This document shows positions 43,586-50,973 of a stretch of 64,000 bases of DNA, piece by piece. A program made the position numbers and the translations under genes. The first letter of the stretch is position 1. The number at the start of each line of letters is the position of its first letter. Location of the stretch: the NCBI GenBank assembly GCA_910575505.1, contig CAJTFK010000006.1, positions 118,580 to 182,579 of the forward strand, written 5' to 3'. Source of the DNA: Oscillospiraceae bacterium (lineage in GTDB: Bacteria; Bacillota; Clostridia; Oscillospirales; Oscillospiraceae). Under the pieces are notes generated by a model, which was not told the origin of the DNA, searched no databases, and saw nothing but the letters and a program-made list of their open reading frames with translations.

Positions 43586-43867
43586 ATGTACGAAGACAAG
43601 ACTTTAGTGTGCAAAGAGTGTGGTCAGGAGTTCGTGTTCACCGCCGGTGAGCAGGAGTTCTATGCTGAGCGCGGTTTCCAGAACGAGCCCCAGCGCTGCA
43701 AGTCCTGCCGCGACGCCCGCAAGAACGCCGCCCGCGGTCCCCGTGAGTACTTCACCGCTGTCTGCGCCGCCTGCGGCGGCGAGGCCCGCGTGCCCTTCGA
43801 GCCCCGGTCCGACCGTCCCGTTTATTGCAGCGAGTGCTTCGCGAAGATGCGGGAGCAGCAGAGATAA
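43586..43867 (+). CDS. Zinc-ribbon protein
   Basis: 93 residues with two CxxC pairs in each of two ribbons: CKECGQEF...CKSC and CAACGGEA...CSEC. The N-terminal VCKECGQEFVFTAGEQEFYA matches the probable zinc-ribbon family PF13451. Codon use is strongly biased, so it may be abundant. AGAGAGGGTAACATC precedes the ATG. Function unknown. Confidence 0.85.
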   Translation: MYEDKTLVCKECGQEFVFTAGEQEFYAERGFQNEPQRCKSCRDARKNAARGPREYFTAVCAACGGEARVPFEPRSDRPVYCSECFAKMREQQR

Positions 43868-43912
43868 GGGAAGATTCGAAGAATATCGGACGTTTGCACT
43901 GAATGCAACAGG

Positions 43913-43943
43913 ACAGCCTCACGCTTTCGCGTGGGGCTGTTTT
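43913..43943 (+). terminator. Terminator after the zinc-ribbon gene
   Basis: ACAGCCTCACGC (43913-43924), TTTC loop, GCGTGGGGCTGT (43929-43940), TTTT. Confidence 0.82.
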
Positions 43944-44025
43944 GCGCCTCCGCTCCAACGGAGCCGCCTGCAGAAGAATCAAAATCAAAAGATATCCAAA
44001 AAATCTTTGACAGGAGGATTTTGAA

Positions 44026-44571
44026 ATGGGACTGTTTGACAGATTCGCAGAGAAACGGAAGAACCGGAACCCGCCGGAGGGCCGGGAGATTCTTCTTGCG
44101 CCCTCGTCTCACCTGGCGGAAGAGGTCTTCTATGGGGAGGACAGTGAATACCGGATTTCTTTTCGGGTGAACGACGCTTTCAGGCCGGCAAAATCCCACG
44201 CCGGAGAGGTGGAGATGCTCCACACCTACGCGCCTGACAGCGAGTATGGGGTGGAGGGGGCCTGTCCGAGCCTTGCGGTGCAGTGCGACGATGAGGTATA
44301 CTGCGCTGTGGAGGCGTATAAGGAGACGGGGACCGTTCCGGAGGCCCTGGCGCTGACGCCGCTGTCCGGGCCGTTTTACTTCAAGGCCAGAATCGAATAT
44401 TATGGAAACCTGATGTATTTTTACGGAATGGACCTCTGCGGCGGGACCCTGGAACATCATGGCCTGTGCATGGTTTATCCCAAGGCGCTGGCGGGAACCG
44501 AAGCGGAAGGGAAGCTGACGGCGGTTCTGGACAAGGCGGCGGAGAGCTGGTCGGAGGAGAGGGAGGCATAA
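44026..44571 (+). CDS. Hypothetical protein
   Basis: 181 residues, soluble, MGLFDRFAEKRKNRNPPEGR then a mixed alpha/beta body with HGLCMVYPKALAGTEAEGKL and an acidic end. ACAGGAGGATTTTGAA precedes the ATG. I do not recognise the family. It stands alone between a terminator and the next promoter. Confidence 0.65.
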   Translation: MGLFDRFAEKRKNRNPPEGREILLAPSSHLAEEVFYGEDSEYRISFRVNDAFRPAKSHAGEVEMLHTYAPDSEYGVEGACPSLAVQCDDEVYCAVEAYKETGTVPEALALTPLSGPFYFKARIEYYGNLMYFYGMDLCGGTLEHHGLCMVYPKALAGTEAEGKLTAVLDKAAESWSEEREA

Positions 44572-44610
44572 ATTGCGTGGCCGGCTTTTCGGCTTTTGTG
44601 GGATTTTCTA

Positions 44611-44639
44611 TTGAATTCAGACAAACAATAGGGTATAAT
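44611..44639 (+). promoter_or_regulatory. Promoter for the DUF1858-trmK-nif3 unit
   Basis: TTGAAT (44611-44616), 17-nt spacer, TATAAT (44634-44639). Confidence 0.78.
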
Positions 44640-44722
44640 ACTCAGCGGTGATTTTTGGAGCGGCTTCGGCTCTGTTCAGGAGCAGGGCCGGACCGCAAAT
44701 GAAAAATGGAGGTTTGTAAACA

Positions 44723-44929
44723 ATGATTCAGATTACAAAAGACACCATCATTGGTGACATCCTGGACCTGGCGCCCCAGACCGCGCCCATCTTCCTGTCC
44801 ATCGGCATGCACTGCCTGGGCTGTCCCTCTTCCCGGGGTGAGACGGTGGAGGAGGCCTGCATGGTCCACGGCATCGACGTGGAAAAGCTGCTGGCTCTGG
44901 TGAATGAAGAGGCCAACAAGGCCCAGTGA
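44723..44929 (+). CDS. DUF1858 domain protein
   Basis: 68 residues: ITKDTIIGDILDLAPQTAPI, then FLSIGMHCLGCPSSRGETVEE with the CxxC pair. This is the DUF1858/ScdA-N-like fold, seen alone or fused to redox and iron-sulfur repair proteins. Role unknown, probably metal or redox related. GGAGGTTTGTAAACA precedes the ATG. Confidence 0.88.
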   Translation: MIQITKDTIIGDILDLAPQTAPIFLSIGMHCLGCPSSRGETVEEACMVHGIDVEKLLALVNEEANKAQ

Positions 44930-44969
44930 GGGTCCGGAGGCTTTCTGCAGCCGGAGCGGAAGGAGCGGG

Positions 44970-45674
44970 ATGAAGCGCCTTGAACTGACGCCCCGGCTGC
45001 GCCTGCTGGCTGAATGGGTACCCCCCGGCGGACGGATCGCCGATGTTGGCACAGATCACGCCTATCTGCCCGTGTGGCTGCGGCTCCACGGGCGCGTGGT
45101 CTCTGCCATTGCCTGCGATCTGCGGAAGGGCCCTCTGGAACGGGCCAGGGAAACCGGCCGGATCTACGGTGCGGACTGTATCGACTACCGGTTGGGCAAC
45201 GGGCTGTCGGTGGTGTCTCCGGAGGAGGCCGATACCATCGTCATCGCCGGCATGGGCGGCGAGAACATCGCCGCCATTCTGGAACGGGCCCCCTGGACGG
45301 CGGAGGGCGCACACACGCTGCTGCTTCAGCCCCAGTCCCGGGCGGAGGCGCTGCGGCGCTTTCTGATGGACCACGGCTATGCCATCCGCCGGGAGGCGCT
45401 GGCGCTGGACCGGGGAACCATCTATCCTGTGATGGAGGCCGGGGGAGGGGAGATGTCCCTGACCCTGGGCCAGCTCCATGGCGGCGCGGCCCTTGTTCAC
45501 GACCCCCTGGGGGAACGGTACATCATCGAAAAGATTATCCGGCTGCAAGCCGCCGTGGCGGGCCTGAACCGCTCCGGCGCTGAAGCAGATCAGAAGCATG
45601 GAGATGAGCTGCGGGAAATCATCACCGCGCTGCTGTCCATGAGAGAGGAGTGGCGGAATGCCCAGAGTGGGTGA
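44970..45674 (+). CDS. trmK: tRNA (adenine-22-N1)-methyltransferase TrmK
   Basis: 234 residues. Class I SAM methyltransferase with ADVGTDHAYLPVWL (SAM site, about 25-38), ACDLRKGPLERA and VIAGMGGENIAAIL. TrmK methylates A22 of tRNA. ATG 44970 follows AAGGAGCGGG. It overlaps the following Nif3-like gene by 17 bases, the common Firmicutes trmK-yqfO arrangement. Confidence 0.9.
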   Translation: MKRLELTPRLRLLAEWVPPGGRIADVGTDHAYLPVWLRLHGRVVSAIACDLRKGPLERARETGRIYGADCIDYRLGNGLSVVSPEEADTIVIAGMGGENIAAILERAPWTAEGAHTLLLQPQSRAEALRRFLMDHGYAIRREALALDRGTIYPVMEAGGGEMSLTLGQLHGGAALVHDPLGERYIIEKIIRLQAAVAGLNRSGAEADQKHGDELREIITALLSMREEWRNAQSG

Positions 45675-46434
45675 AATTGAGGCGGCCCTGTTTGAGATTG
45701 CCCCCAGAGACTGCGCCATGGACTGGGATAACGTGGGCCTGCTGGCGGGCAAGCCGGGGCGGGAGGTCCGGAAGGTGCTGGTGTCCCTGGACATCACCCT
45801 GGACGTGATTGAGGAGGCCGGGCGCTGGGGCGCGGACCTGATTGTGGCCCATCACCCCGTTATCTTCAACGGTCAGAAGACTGTGACGGACCGGGATGTA
45901 GTGGGACGGCGGATTCTCCAGCTTGTGGAGCGGGATATCTCCGCCATCTGTATGCACACGAACCTGGATACCGCCGGTGGCGGCGTCAACGACACCCTGG
46001 CGGAGTGGCTGGGCCTTCGAGATTTTTACTGTCTGGAGGAAACCGGCGTTCTCCGTGCTGGCGTCTTGGACGAACCTATGGCCCTGGGGGATTTTGCTGC
46101 CAGAGTAGGGAGGACCTTGGGCTGCAACGGCGTCCGCTATGCCGATGCCGGGCGGCGCGTCTTCCGGGTAGCGGTGGGCGGCGGGGCCTGCGGCGAGTTC
46201 GAGGACGCTGCCATCCGTGCCAATTGCGACACCTTCGTCACCGCTGACCTGAGCTACCACCAGTTCCTGGACGCGAAGGAAAACGGCATCAACCTCATTG
46301 ATGCGGGGCATTTTCCCACGGAGGACCCCGTCTGTCACGAGCTGATCGGCTACCTGCAGACCCGGTTCCCCGGCCTTCAAATTCAAAAAGCGAACCATCG
46401 GGAAGTCATTCAATATTACGTGGAAGGAGAATAG
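45658..46434 (+). CDS. Nif3-like dinuclear metal-centre protein
   Basis: 258 residues, NIF3/YqfO/GTP cyclohydrolase I type 2 homolog. Metal-binding motifs are VAHHPVIFN (about 62), MHTNLDTAGGGVND (about 99) and ADLSYHQFLDA then DAGHFPTE near the end. It forms hexameric toroids in known structures; the cellular role remains unclear. The short form lacks the inserted PII-like domain of YqfO. Confidence 0.9.
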   Translation: MPRVGEIEAALFEIAPRDCAMDWDNVGLLAGKPGREVRKVLVSLDITLDVIEEAGRWGADLIVAHHPVIFNGQKTVTDRDVVGRRILQLVERDISAICMHTNLDTAGGGVNDTLAEWLGLRDFYCLEETGVLRAGVLDEPMALGDFAARVGRTLGCNGVRYADAGRRVFRVAVGGGACGEFEDAAIRANCDTFVTADLSYHQFLDAKENGINLIDAGHFPTEDPVCHELIGYLQTRFPGLQIQKANHREVIQYYVEGE

Positions 46435-46439
46435 ACGCC

Positions 46440-47174
46440 ATGTCCGGACATTCCAAATGGCATAATATTCAGAAAACAAAGGGTGCGGCTGACGCCAAGC
46501 GTTCCGCCGCCTTCACCAAGATTGCGCGGGAAATCATCGTTGCCGTCAAGGAAGGCGGCTCCGGAGACCCCAACAATAATTCCCGGCTGGCTACGGTAAT
46601 TGCCAAGGCCAAGGCGGTGAACATGCCCAACGACAACATCAAGCGCACTATTGACAAGGCCCTGGGGGCGGGGAACACCGACAGCTATGAGGCCGTTACC
46701 TACGAGGGCTACGGCCCAGGCGGCGTGGCTGTCATTGTAGAGGCTTTGACAGACAACCGTCAGCGTACCGCGCCGGAGGTCCGCCACGCCTTTGATAAGT
46801 GCAACGGCAACCTGGGTGCTATTGGCTGCGTGTCCTGGTCCTTCGACAAAAAAGGCGTGATCGTCATTGACAATGAGGACGGCGAGCTGGACGAGGACAC
46901 GGTTATGATGGACGCCCTGGAGGCCGGCGCCGCCGACTTCGAGGCCGACGGCCCGGCTCTGGAGATTACCTGTGATCCCGACGTTTTCAACGATGTGGTC
47001 AAGGCTCTGGAAGCAAAGGGATACAGCTTCGTCAATGCCGATGTTGAAATGGTGCCCCAGAACTACATCACCCTCAGCGGCGAGGGAGACGTAAAAAATA
47101 TGCAGAAGCTCATTGACATGCTGGAGGACAGTGACGACGTCCAAAATGTCTGGCACAACTGGGACAACGACTGA
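46440..47174 (+). CDS. yebC: YebC/PmpR-type regulator or translation factor
   Basis: 244 residues beginning SGHSKWHNIQKTKGAADAKR, the unmistakable YebC start. Members were described as DNA-binding regulators; some are reported to relieve ribosome stalling at prolines. GGAAGGAGAATAGACGCC precedes the ATG. Confidence 0.95.
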   Translation: MSGHSKWHNIQKTKGAADAKRSAAFTKIAREIIVAVKEGGSGDPNNNSRLATVIAKAKAVNMPNDNIKRTIDKALGAGNTDSYEAVTYEGYGPGGVAVIVEALTDNRQRTAPEVRHAFDKCNGNLGAIGCVSWSFDKKGVIVIDNEDGELDEDTVMMDALEAGAADFEADGPALEITCDPDVFNDVVKALEAKGYSFVNADVEMVPQNYITLSGEGDVKNMQKLIDMLEDSDDVQNVWHNWDND

Positions 47175-47205
47175 CCTGGAGCAATTGCCTGCAGCCTGAT
47201 ATGCG

Positions 47206-47236
47206 AAGCCCCCCGGTAAACCGGGGGGCTTATCTC
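47206..47236. terminator. Bidirectional terminator between yebC and xer
   Basis: AAGCCCCCCGG (47206-47216), TAAA loop, CCGGGGGGCTT (47221-47231). It serves two converging genes. Confidence 0.85.
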
Positions 47237-48275
47237 ATGACTTTTCAGAGGATTCGGCCTTGGCATCGCTGTTTTTCTTAGTTCTTTTAACACGTGACAA
47301 GGGCGTTGCCTTTGCAGCCGTCCGCAGGGACTCGTTGTCCACATGGGTATAAATTTCGGTGGTATTCAGGTGATCGTGCCCCAGAACCTCCTGAACGGCC
47401 CGGACGTCGACGCCGTTTTGCAGCATCAGCGTGGCTGCGGTGTGCCGCAGCTTATGGGAAGAGTACTGACTTTCGTCCAGCCCGGCGGCAGACAGCCGCT
47501 TTTTCACCATGGCATGGACCATGGAACGGCTGATGCGCTCGTTTCGGGAAGAGAGAAACAGCGCGTTGGCGTCCCGGCCGGTGATGGGACGGCGGACCGC
47601 CAGATAGCGCCGCAGGGCGTCCTGACAGGCGTCGTTCAGATAGATGACACGGATTTTATTGCCCTTGCCCAGGACGCGCAGGGCCTCGTCCTGGATGTCC
47701 CGCAGATTCAGCCCTACCAGCTCGGAAATCCGAAGGCCGCAGTTGAGGAACAGAGTCAAAATACAGTAGTCCCGTTCCTGGTTTTTGCCGTCCACAGACT
47801 CCAGCAGACGCAGGCTTTCGTCCAGCGTCAAGTATTTGGGCAGAGTTTTTTGCAGCTTGGGTGCGTCGATATCTTTGACAGGATTTTCACGAAGCAGGTG
47901 CATCTTATTGGTGAGATAATTGTAAAAGGAGCGGATGGTGGCAATTTTCCGGGCCCGGGACGCGGCGTTCAGCCCGTAGTCGGACACGGAGCTGTTTTGG
48001 TGGAGAATGCGGTCCCGGCTGAGATAGGTCATGTAGCCATAGATGTCTGTCAGCGTCACGCTGGCCACAAAGTCCAAATCCACATCCATGATGTCGATTT
48101 CATCCAGCGGCTTTCCGGCAAGCTCCGGATTACGAATCTGCTTCAAATAGCGGAAGAAATTCCGGAGGTCCAGAAAATATTCGTCTACCGTCCGTTTGGA
48201 ATGGGCTTTGACGGTTTCATGGTATGCGAGAAAGTCCCGCAATATCTGCGGGGATTCCAGTCTATAATCATTCAT
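47235..48275 (-). CDS. Xer-type tyrosine recombinase
   Basis: 346 residues. The N-terminal core-binding SAM-like domain occupies about 10-140. The catalytic domain has Arg in CGLRISELVGLNL, Lys region VLGKGNKIRVIYL, HxxR in SSHKLRHTAATLM, His in LGHDHLNTTEIYTHV and the nucleophile Tyr in IYTHVD. It is longer than XerC/XerD (about 300) and near XerS/XerH in size. A palindromic dif-like site lies 60 bases upstream of its start, with an inovirus prophage beyond. It is probably the chromosome-dimer recombinase whose site the phage uses; whether a second Xer exists cannot be seen here. Confidence 0.9.
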   Translation of the reverse strand: MNDYRLESPQILRDFLAYHETVKAHSKRTVDEYFLDLRNFFRYLKQIRNPELAGKPLDEIDIMDVDLDFVASVTLTDIYGYMTYLSRDRILHQNSSVSDYGLNAASRARKIATIRSFYNYLTNKMHLLRENPVKDIDAPKLQKTLPKYLTLDESLRLLESVDGKNQERDYCILTLFLNCGLRISELVGLNLRDIQDEALRVLGKGNKIRVIYLNDACQDALRRYLAVRRPITGRDANALFLSSRNERISRSMVHAMVKKRLSAAGLDESQYSSHKLRHTAATLMLQNGVDVRAVQEVLGHDHLNTTEIYTHVDNESLRTAAKATPLSRVKRTKKNSDAKAESSEKS

Positions 48276-48334
48276 AGCAAGCTTGGGGCATTAAAGACGC
48301 GGAGCAGGAAAAAGTGGATTTTGACTCCCCCCGA

Positions 48335-48362
48335 ATTGAACAAAATTTGCATTTTGTTCAAT
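48335..48362 (+). other. Left dif-like Xer site (attL or chromosomal dif)
   Basis: 11+6+11 layout: ATTGAACAAAA, TTTGCA, TTTTGTTCAAT. The arms are perfect inverted repeats, extending to 13 bp each (48334-48346 and 48351-48363). A directly repeated copy of the right arm and 24 more bases is found at 54583-54618. Its position between the xer gene and the phage genes supports the reading. Confidence 0.75.
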
Positions 48363-48363
48363 T

Positions 48364-48612
48364 ATGTATATACCCCTTAAACCTCCTTCAAGGATATGCC
48401 AGAGCGAAGCGGCTGGCATGTATGCCGCATCCCCCGTCCCGCCCCTGCGTCCGCTCTGGTTGCCGCTTTGGGCCCGTGCGGGTACTGGCTCCGGTAGATG
48501 ATAACACAAACCCCCGCTTGATTGCAAGCGCCCCGCGCCCAGCTTCCGGGAGCTCCAGCGCTCCCGTCGGGGGTACTTGACTCCGTAACGTTTTTAGGAG
48601 GAGTTTCTTGTT
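48364..48612 (+). other. Non-coding left end of the prophage (possible origin region)
   Basis: GC-rich, no open gene on the plus strand. It contains small stems such as CGGGAG/CTCCCG around 48547-48566 just before GGGGGTACTTGACTCCG. A rolling-circle nick site next to the initiator gene would be expected here, but I cannot point to it. Confidence 0.35.
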
Positions 48613-49536
48613 ATGGCTTATTTGAATCAAATTCAGCCTCTTTACACCGTTTATTATTACTCTGATTTTCTTTACCGAGTGGTCAAGTTCAAACGTTCCT
48701 CCGTTGGTGTTGCTGATCGGCGTCCTGGTGAGGCTCCCGCTGCACGTCTTTCTCAGAGTTATTCCCGTTCTCGCTCCCGGGTTTTGCAGTATGCTCTTTG
48801 TAACCATTGGGATCACTTTATTACCATTACGGTCTCCCCGCTTCTCTTTGACCGTTATGATCTTCATACCATCTATGTCGCTCTTTACGGCTTTTTTAAG
48901 TACTATCGTAACACCTTTGCACCTAATTTCCGTTTTTTGCTGGTGCCTGAGCTTCACAAGGACGGTGCCTGGCATTTTCATGGTCTCGTTTCGGGTGTGG
49001 TCCCCTCTCATCTTTCCAAGTTTATTCCCGGCATTCATCCGCGCGATCTGGTTGATCGGAATTATGACAACTGGGGAATGCTGGCCGGTGTTATCGGTTA
49101 TGTGTCTCTTTCTGAGGTGGTCGACCCTGTCGCGTGCGGTTTTTATATTGCGAAGTACATCACCAAGGAGCATGCGAATGACGATTTTTATGAGCATCTT
49201 TATTATCATTCTCAGGGGTTGAAGACTGCCCATCCGATTTCCGATTGCTATTCCTACAATAGTACGCTGGAGGTCTGCCTGACTCATGAATTTGATTTCT
49301 GTTCCTGCGGCTGGGCAAAGTTTAACAAGCCTGACTTTGCTTTTCCTCTTCAATCTGGCTGTGTTCCCCGTGAAGAGGAAGATTTGGATGTTCCTGATTA
49401 TACGCTTGATTTGATCGAGGCCCTGGAGCCGGAGGTTGTCGAGCCTGCTTTTGACCCTGTGCAGCTTACCCTTTCCGACATGCCTCCGTTAGATCGTTGG
49501 CAGCTGCGTCCGTCCCCCGCGCGTCAGCGCGATTAA
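48613..49536 (+). CDS. HUH-endonuclease replication initiator (phage)
   Basis: 307 residues. Motif 1-like ITITVSP (about 70), HUH metal motif in GAWHFHGLVSG (His 121 and His 123) and the catalytic tyrosine motif FYIAKYITKEH (Tyr 178 and Tyr 182). These are the signatures of rolling-circle initiators of filamentous and related ssDNA phages; the protein would nick the plus origin and prime replication. GGAGGAG lies 9 bases before the ATG. Codons favour T-ending triplets, unlike the host. Confidence 0.88.
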   Translation: MAYLNQIQPLYTVYYYSDFLYRVVKFKRSSVGVADRRPGEAPAARLSQSYSRSRSRVLQYALCNHWDHFITITVSPLLFDRYDLHTIYVALYGFFKYYRNTFAPNFRFLLVPELHKDGAWHFHGLVSGVVPSHLSKFIPGIHPRDLVDRNYDNWGMLAGVIGYVSLSEVVDPVACGFYIAKYITKEHANDDFYEHLYYHSQGLKTAHPISDCYSYNSTLEVCLTHEFDFCSCGWAKFNKPDFAFPLQSGCVPREEEDLDVPDYTLDLIEALEPEVVEPAFDPVQLTLSDMPPLDRWQLRPSPARQRD

Positions 49537-49539
49537 ATT

Positions 49540-49568
49540 GGGGGGCCGCAGCCCCCCTACAATTTTCC
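49540..49568 (+). terminator. Terminator after the phage initiator gene
   Basis: GGGGGGC, CGCA loop, GCCCCCC (49551-49557), then TACAATTTT. Confidence 0.8.
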
Positions 49569-49573
49569 ATGCT

Positions 49574-49702
49574 TTAGACCTGGCGCATCTCAGATTTTTT
49601 TATCCAGCTTTTTATGCATCCAGCTCCGATTAGGATAATTACTGTTATCAGCCCTTTTATTTGTTCTGGTGTCAGGGCTTTGAACCAGTTGATCAACTCC
49701 AT
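49574..49702 (-). CDS. Tiny membrane protein on the phage minus strand
   Basis: 42 residues: MELINWFKALTPEQ, then a helix IKGLITVIILIGAGCI and basic KSWIKK. AAGGGAGGTGTACAT gives a strong ribosome binding site. It follows the repressor and another small membrane gene on the same strand. Amphipathic start plus one helix resembles phage holin-like or coat-like peptides; no family is recognised. An overlapping alternative frame (49590-49775, 61 residues) has a weaker start and no helix. Confidence 0.55.
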   Translation of the reverse strand: MELINWFKALTPEQIKGLITVIILIGAGCIKSWIKKSEMRQV

Positions 49703-49834
49703 ATGTACACCTCCCTTCTTTTGGTGGTTCTGGGAAGGTGGTGTAGGAGGTCCTTTGTTTCGAGTCGCGCATCAATCCTTTCTGAGGTGCGTCAGGTCTA
49801 GGGCATGGTTAATCCTTCGGCTCCCGCGGCCAGT

Positions 49835-50050
49835 TTAGCTTTCTTTATTTTCATCTATTGCGTATTTCTCTAGCAGTTCTTGAAATCTTTTTTCTTCTTC
49901 TTCAATTTCTTCTTCTGTCTTTGGGTATTGTACTCTGTCTAAATCTCTTGCTACTCTTTCTGAGAAAAATGCCCATGGTGATTTTGTGCTGAACCAATAT
50001 ATGAATATTATGGTTATTATCATTAGTATTAGCTTTGTTTTCTTTTTCAT
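49835..50050 (-). CDS. Small membrane-anchored phage protein
   Basis: 71 residues. A basic start KKKTKL, one helix (ILMIITIIFIYWF) and an acidic coiled tail (KTEEEIEEEEKRFQELLEKY). Its ATG overlaps the repressor stop (ATGA), so the two are co-translated. The sequence is very AT-rich. Possible superinfection or regulatory role; not recognised. Confidence 0.65.
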   Translation of the reverse strand: MKKKTKLILMIITIIFIYWFSTKSPWAFFSERVARDLDRVQYPKTEEEIEEEEKRFQELLEKYAIDENKES

Positions 50051-50262
50051 CTTATTTTTCCATTTATGTTTATGGTTTCGTTGTTTTGGATTATAAAACT
50101 AATGCTTCCTCCGGTTTTATTTGTTTTTGATATCCAGTCTGATATTATTTTTTCGGCTAGTTTTCCTGTTGTCCATCCGACTTTTTTTGCTTCTTCTTGT
50201 AGTATTTTTTTTGTTTTTTCGGTTGTTCTGAATGTTATTACTTCGTTTTTCTTTTCTTCCAT
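50047..50262 (-). CDS. Ribbon-helix-helix-type phage repressor candidate
   Basis: 71 residues. EVITFRTTEKTKKILQEEAK, then KVGWTTGKLAEKIISDWI fits a ribbon-helix-helix DNA-binding domain (beta strand, two helices). ATG 50262 is set by AGGAGG six bases upstream; the frame opens at TTG 50283. It is transcribed away from the structural genes, whose promoter carries GTATAC palindromes, so a lysogeny-type switch is inferred. Confidence 0.72.
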   Translation of the reverse strand: MEEKKNEVITFRTTEKTKKILQEEAKKVGWTTGKLAEKIISDWISKTNKTGGSISFIIQNNETININGKIR

Positions 50263-50284
50263 TTCCACCCTCCTTGTATTCAAT

Positions 50285-50335
50285 GTATACTTTTGTTCTT
50301 GACTTCTCTACGATTACTTTGTATACTATGTATAC
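50285..50335 (+). promoter_or_regulatory. Phage structural-operon promoter with GTATAC operators
   Basis: TTGACT (50299-50304), 17-nt spacer, TATACT (50322-50327). GTATAC occurs at 50285-50290, 50321-50326 and 50330-50335. The last two form TGTATAC-TA-TGTATACA over the -10 box, and the first lies near the repressor start. These are good candidate operators for the RHH protein. Confidence 0.72.
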
Positions 50336-50359
50336 ATTTATTTTTTGGAGGTGCTCGTA

Positions 50360-50614
50360 ATGGAAAGGATTGAAGTAGTAGGAACGCGGAATGTGGATTT
50401 TACGGATAAGCAAGGGCGGCCGGTTCAGGGGCTCTCTCTGTATTTCCTTCAGTATTCCGACAACGTGGACGGCAAGATTGCAGATAAGATGTTTGTCGGC
50501 TCCGGACGGCTGTCCACCGTGGGTTATCTGCCTAAGCCCGGCGATGTTGTCGACGTTCACTATGACCGCTTCGGCAAGCCGGTGGAGTTTGTGCCTGTTG
50601 GCTCCGCTGTGTGA
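50360..50614 (+). CDS. Candidate phage ssDNA-binding protein
   Basis: 84 residues, beta-rich: MERIEVVGTRNVDFTDKQGR, GLSLYFLQYSDN, then GYLPKPGDVVDVHYDRFGKP. Size, beta pattern and position right after the early promoter resemble gene V-type ssDNA-binding proteins of filamentous phages. This is inference; no motif proves it. GGAGGTGCTCGTA precedes the ATG. Confidence 0.55.
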   Translation: MERIEVVGTRNVDFTDKQGRPVQGLSLYFLQYSDNVDGKIADKMFVGSGRLSTVGYLPKPGDVVDVHYDRFGKPVEFVPVGSAV

Positions 50615-50850
50615 TCTCTCCTCTGTTCAGTGCGCTGTTGAATTGGCTGCACTCTCCGGAGGTACATATCACAGTTTCCTCTGCAGATGATGTGCAGCGG
50701 CTCGAGGCTCAGGTGGAGTTCTTGCAGTCTCAGGTGGATGATCTCATGGTTCAGCTCCAGCGCGCTCAGATGCTTTACGCTCAGGAATGCACGGTTAACA
50801 TGTCTTTGCAGGACCAGCTCCGTTCTCTGGGTGTGAAGGTTCGGCGGTAG
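50611..50850 (+). CDS. Small coiled-coil phage protein
   Basis: 79 residues, GTG start overlapping the preceding stop (GTGA). A short hydrophobic start ISPLFSALLNWL is followed by a heptad-like helix (VQRLEAQVEFLQSQVDDLMV, LQRAQMLYAQ) and a basic end. Not recognised; a scaffold or morphogenesis role is possible. Confidence 0.6.
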   Translation: MISPLFSALLNWLHSPEVHITVSSADDVQRLEAQVEFLQSQVDDLMVQLQRAQMLYAQECTVNMSLQDQLRSLGVKVRR

Positions 50851-50876
50851 GGGCCCTCTCCCCTGCCGCCGCCTAT

Positions 50877-50951
50877 GGCGGGATGGTGTAATTGGTAACA
50901 TTGCGATTTCGTCTTTCGTTGCTGTCGGTTCGAGTCCGGCTCCCGCACCCA
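50877..50951 (+). tRNA. Phage-encoded tRNA-like gene, anticodon CGT (Thr-type), encoded CCA
   Basis: 75 nt fold to a cloverleaf. Acceptor GGCGGGA/TCCCGCA has six pairs plus G1-A72. T8; D arm GTGT/ACAT with A14, G18 G19 and A21; anticodon arm GCGAT/TTCGT with a T31-T39 mismatch and anticodon CGT at 50910-50912. The variable loop has 4 nt and the T arm is GTCGG-TTCGAGT-CCGGC. Discriminator C and encoded CCA close it. The two mismatches and C37 leave room for a degenerate or non-decoding tRNA mimic. Confidence 0.6.
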
Positions 50952-50973
50952 TATCTTAGTTTCTTTCGGGGTG

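Noticed and set aside
48388..49353. 321-codon open frame on the minus strand of the prophage
   Set aside because: Antisense to the HUH initiator; highly basic and without domain features or a start site.
49590..49775. 61-codon minus-strand frame in the phage
   Set aside because: Overlaps the 42-residue membrane peptide, with a weaker start site and no structural signal; kept only as an alternative.
49614..49838. 74-codon plus-strand frame after the initiator
   Set aside because: No ribosome binding site, lies after a terminator and antisense to better-supported small genes.
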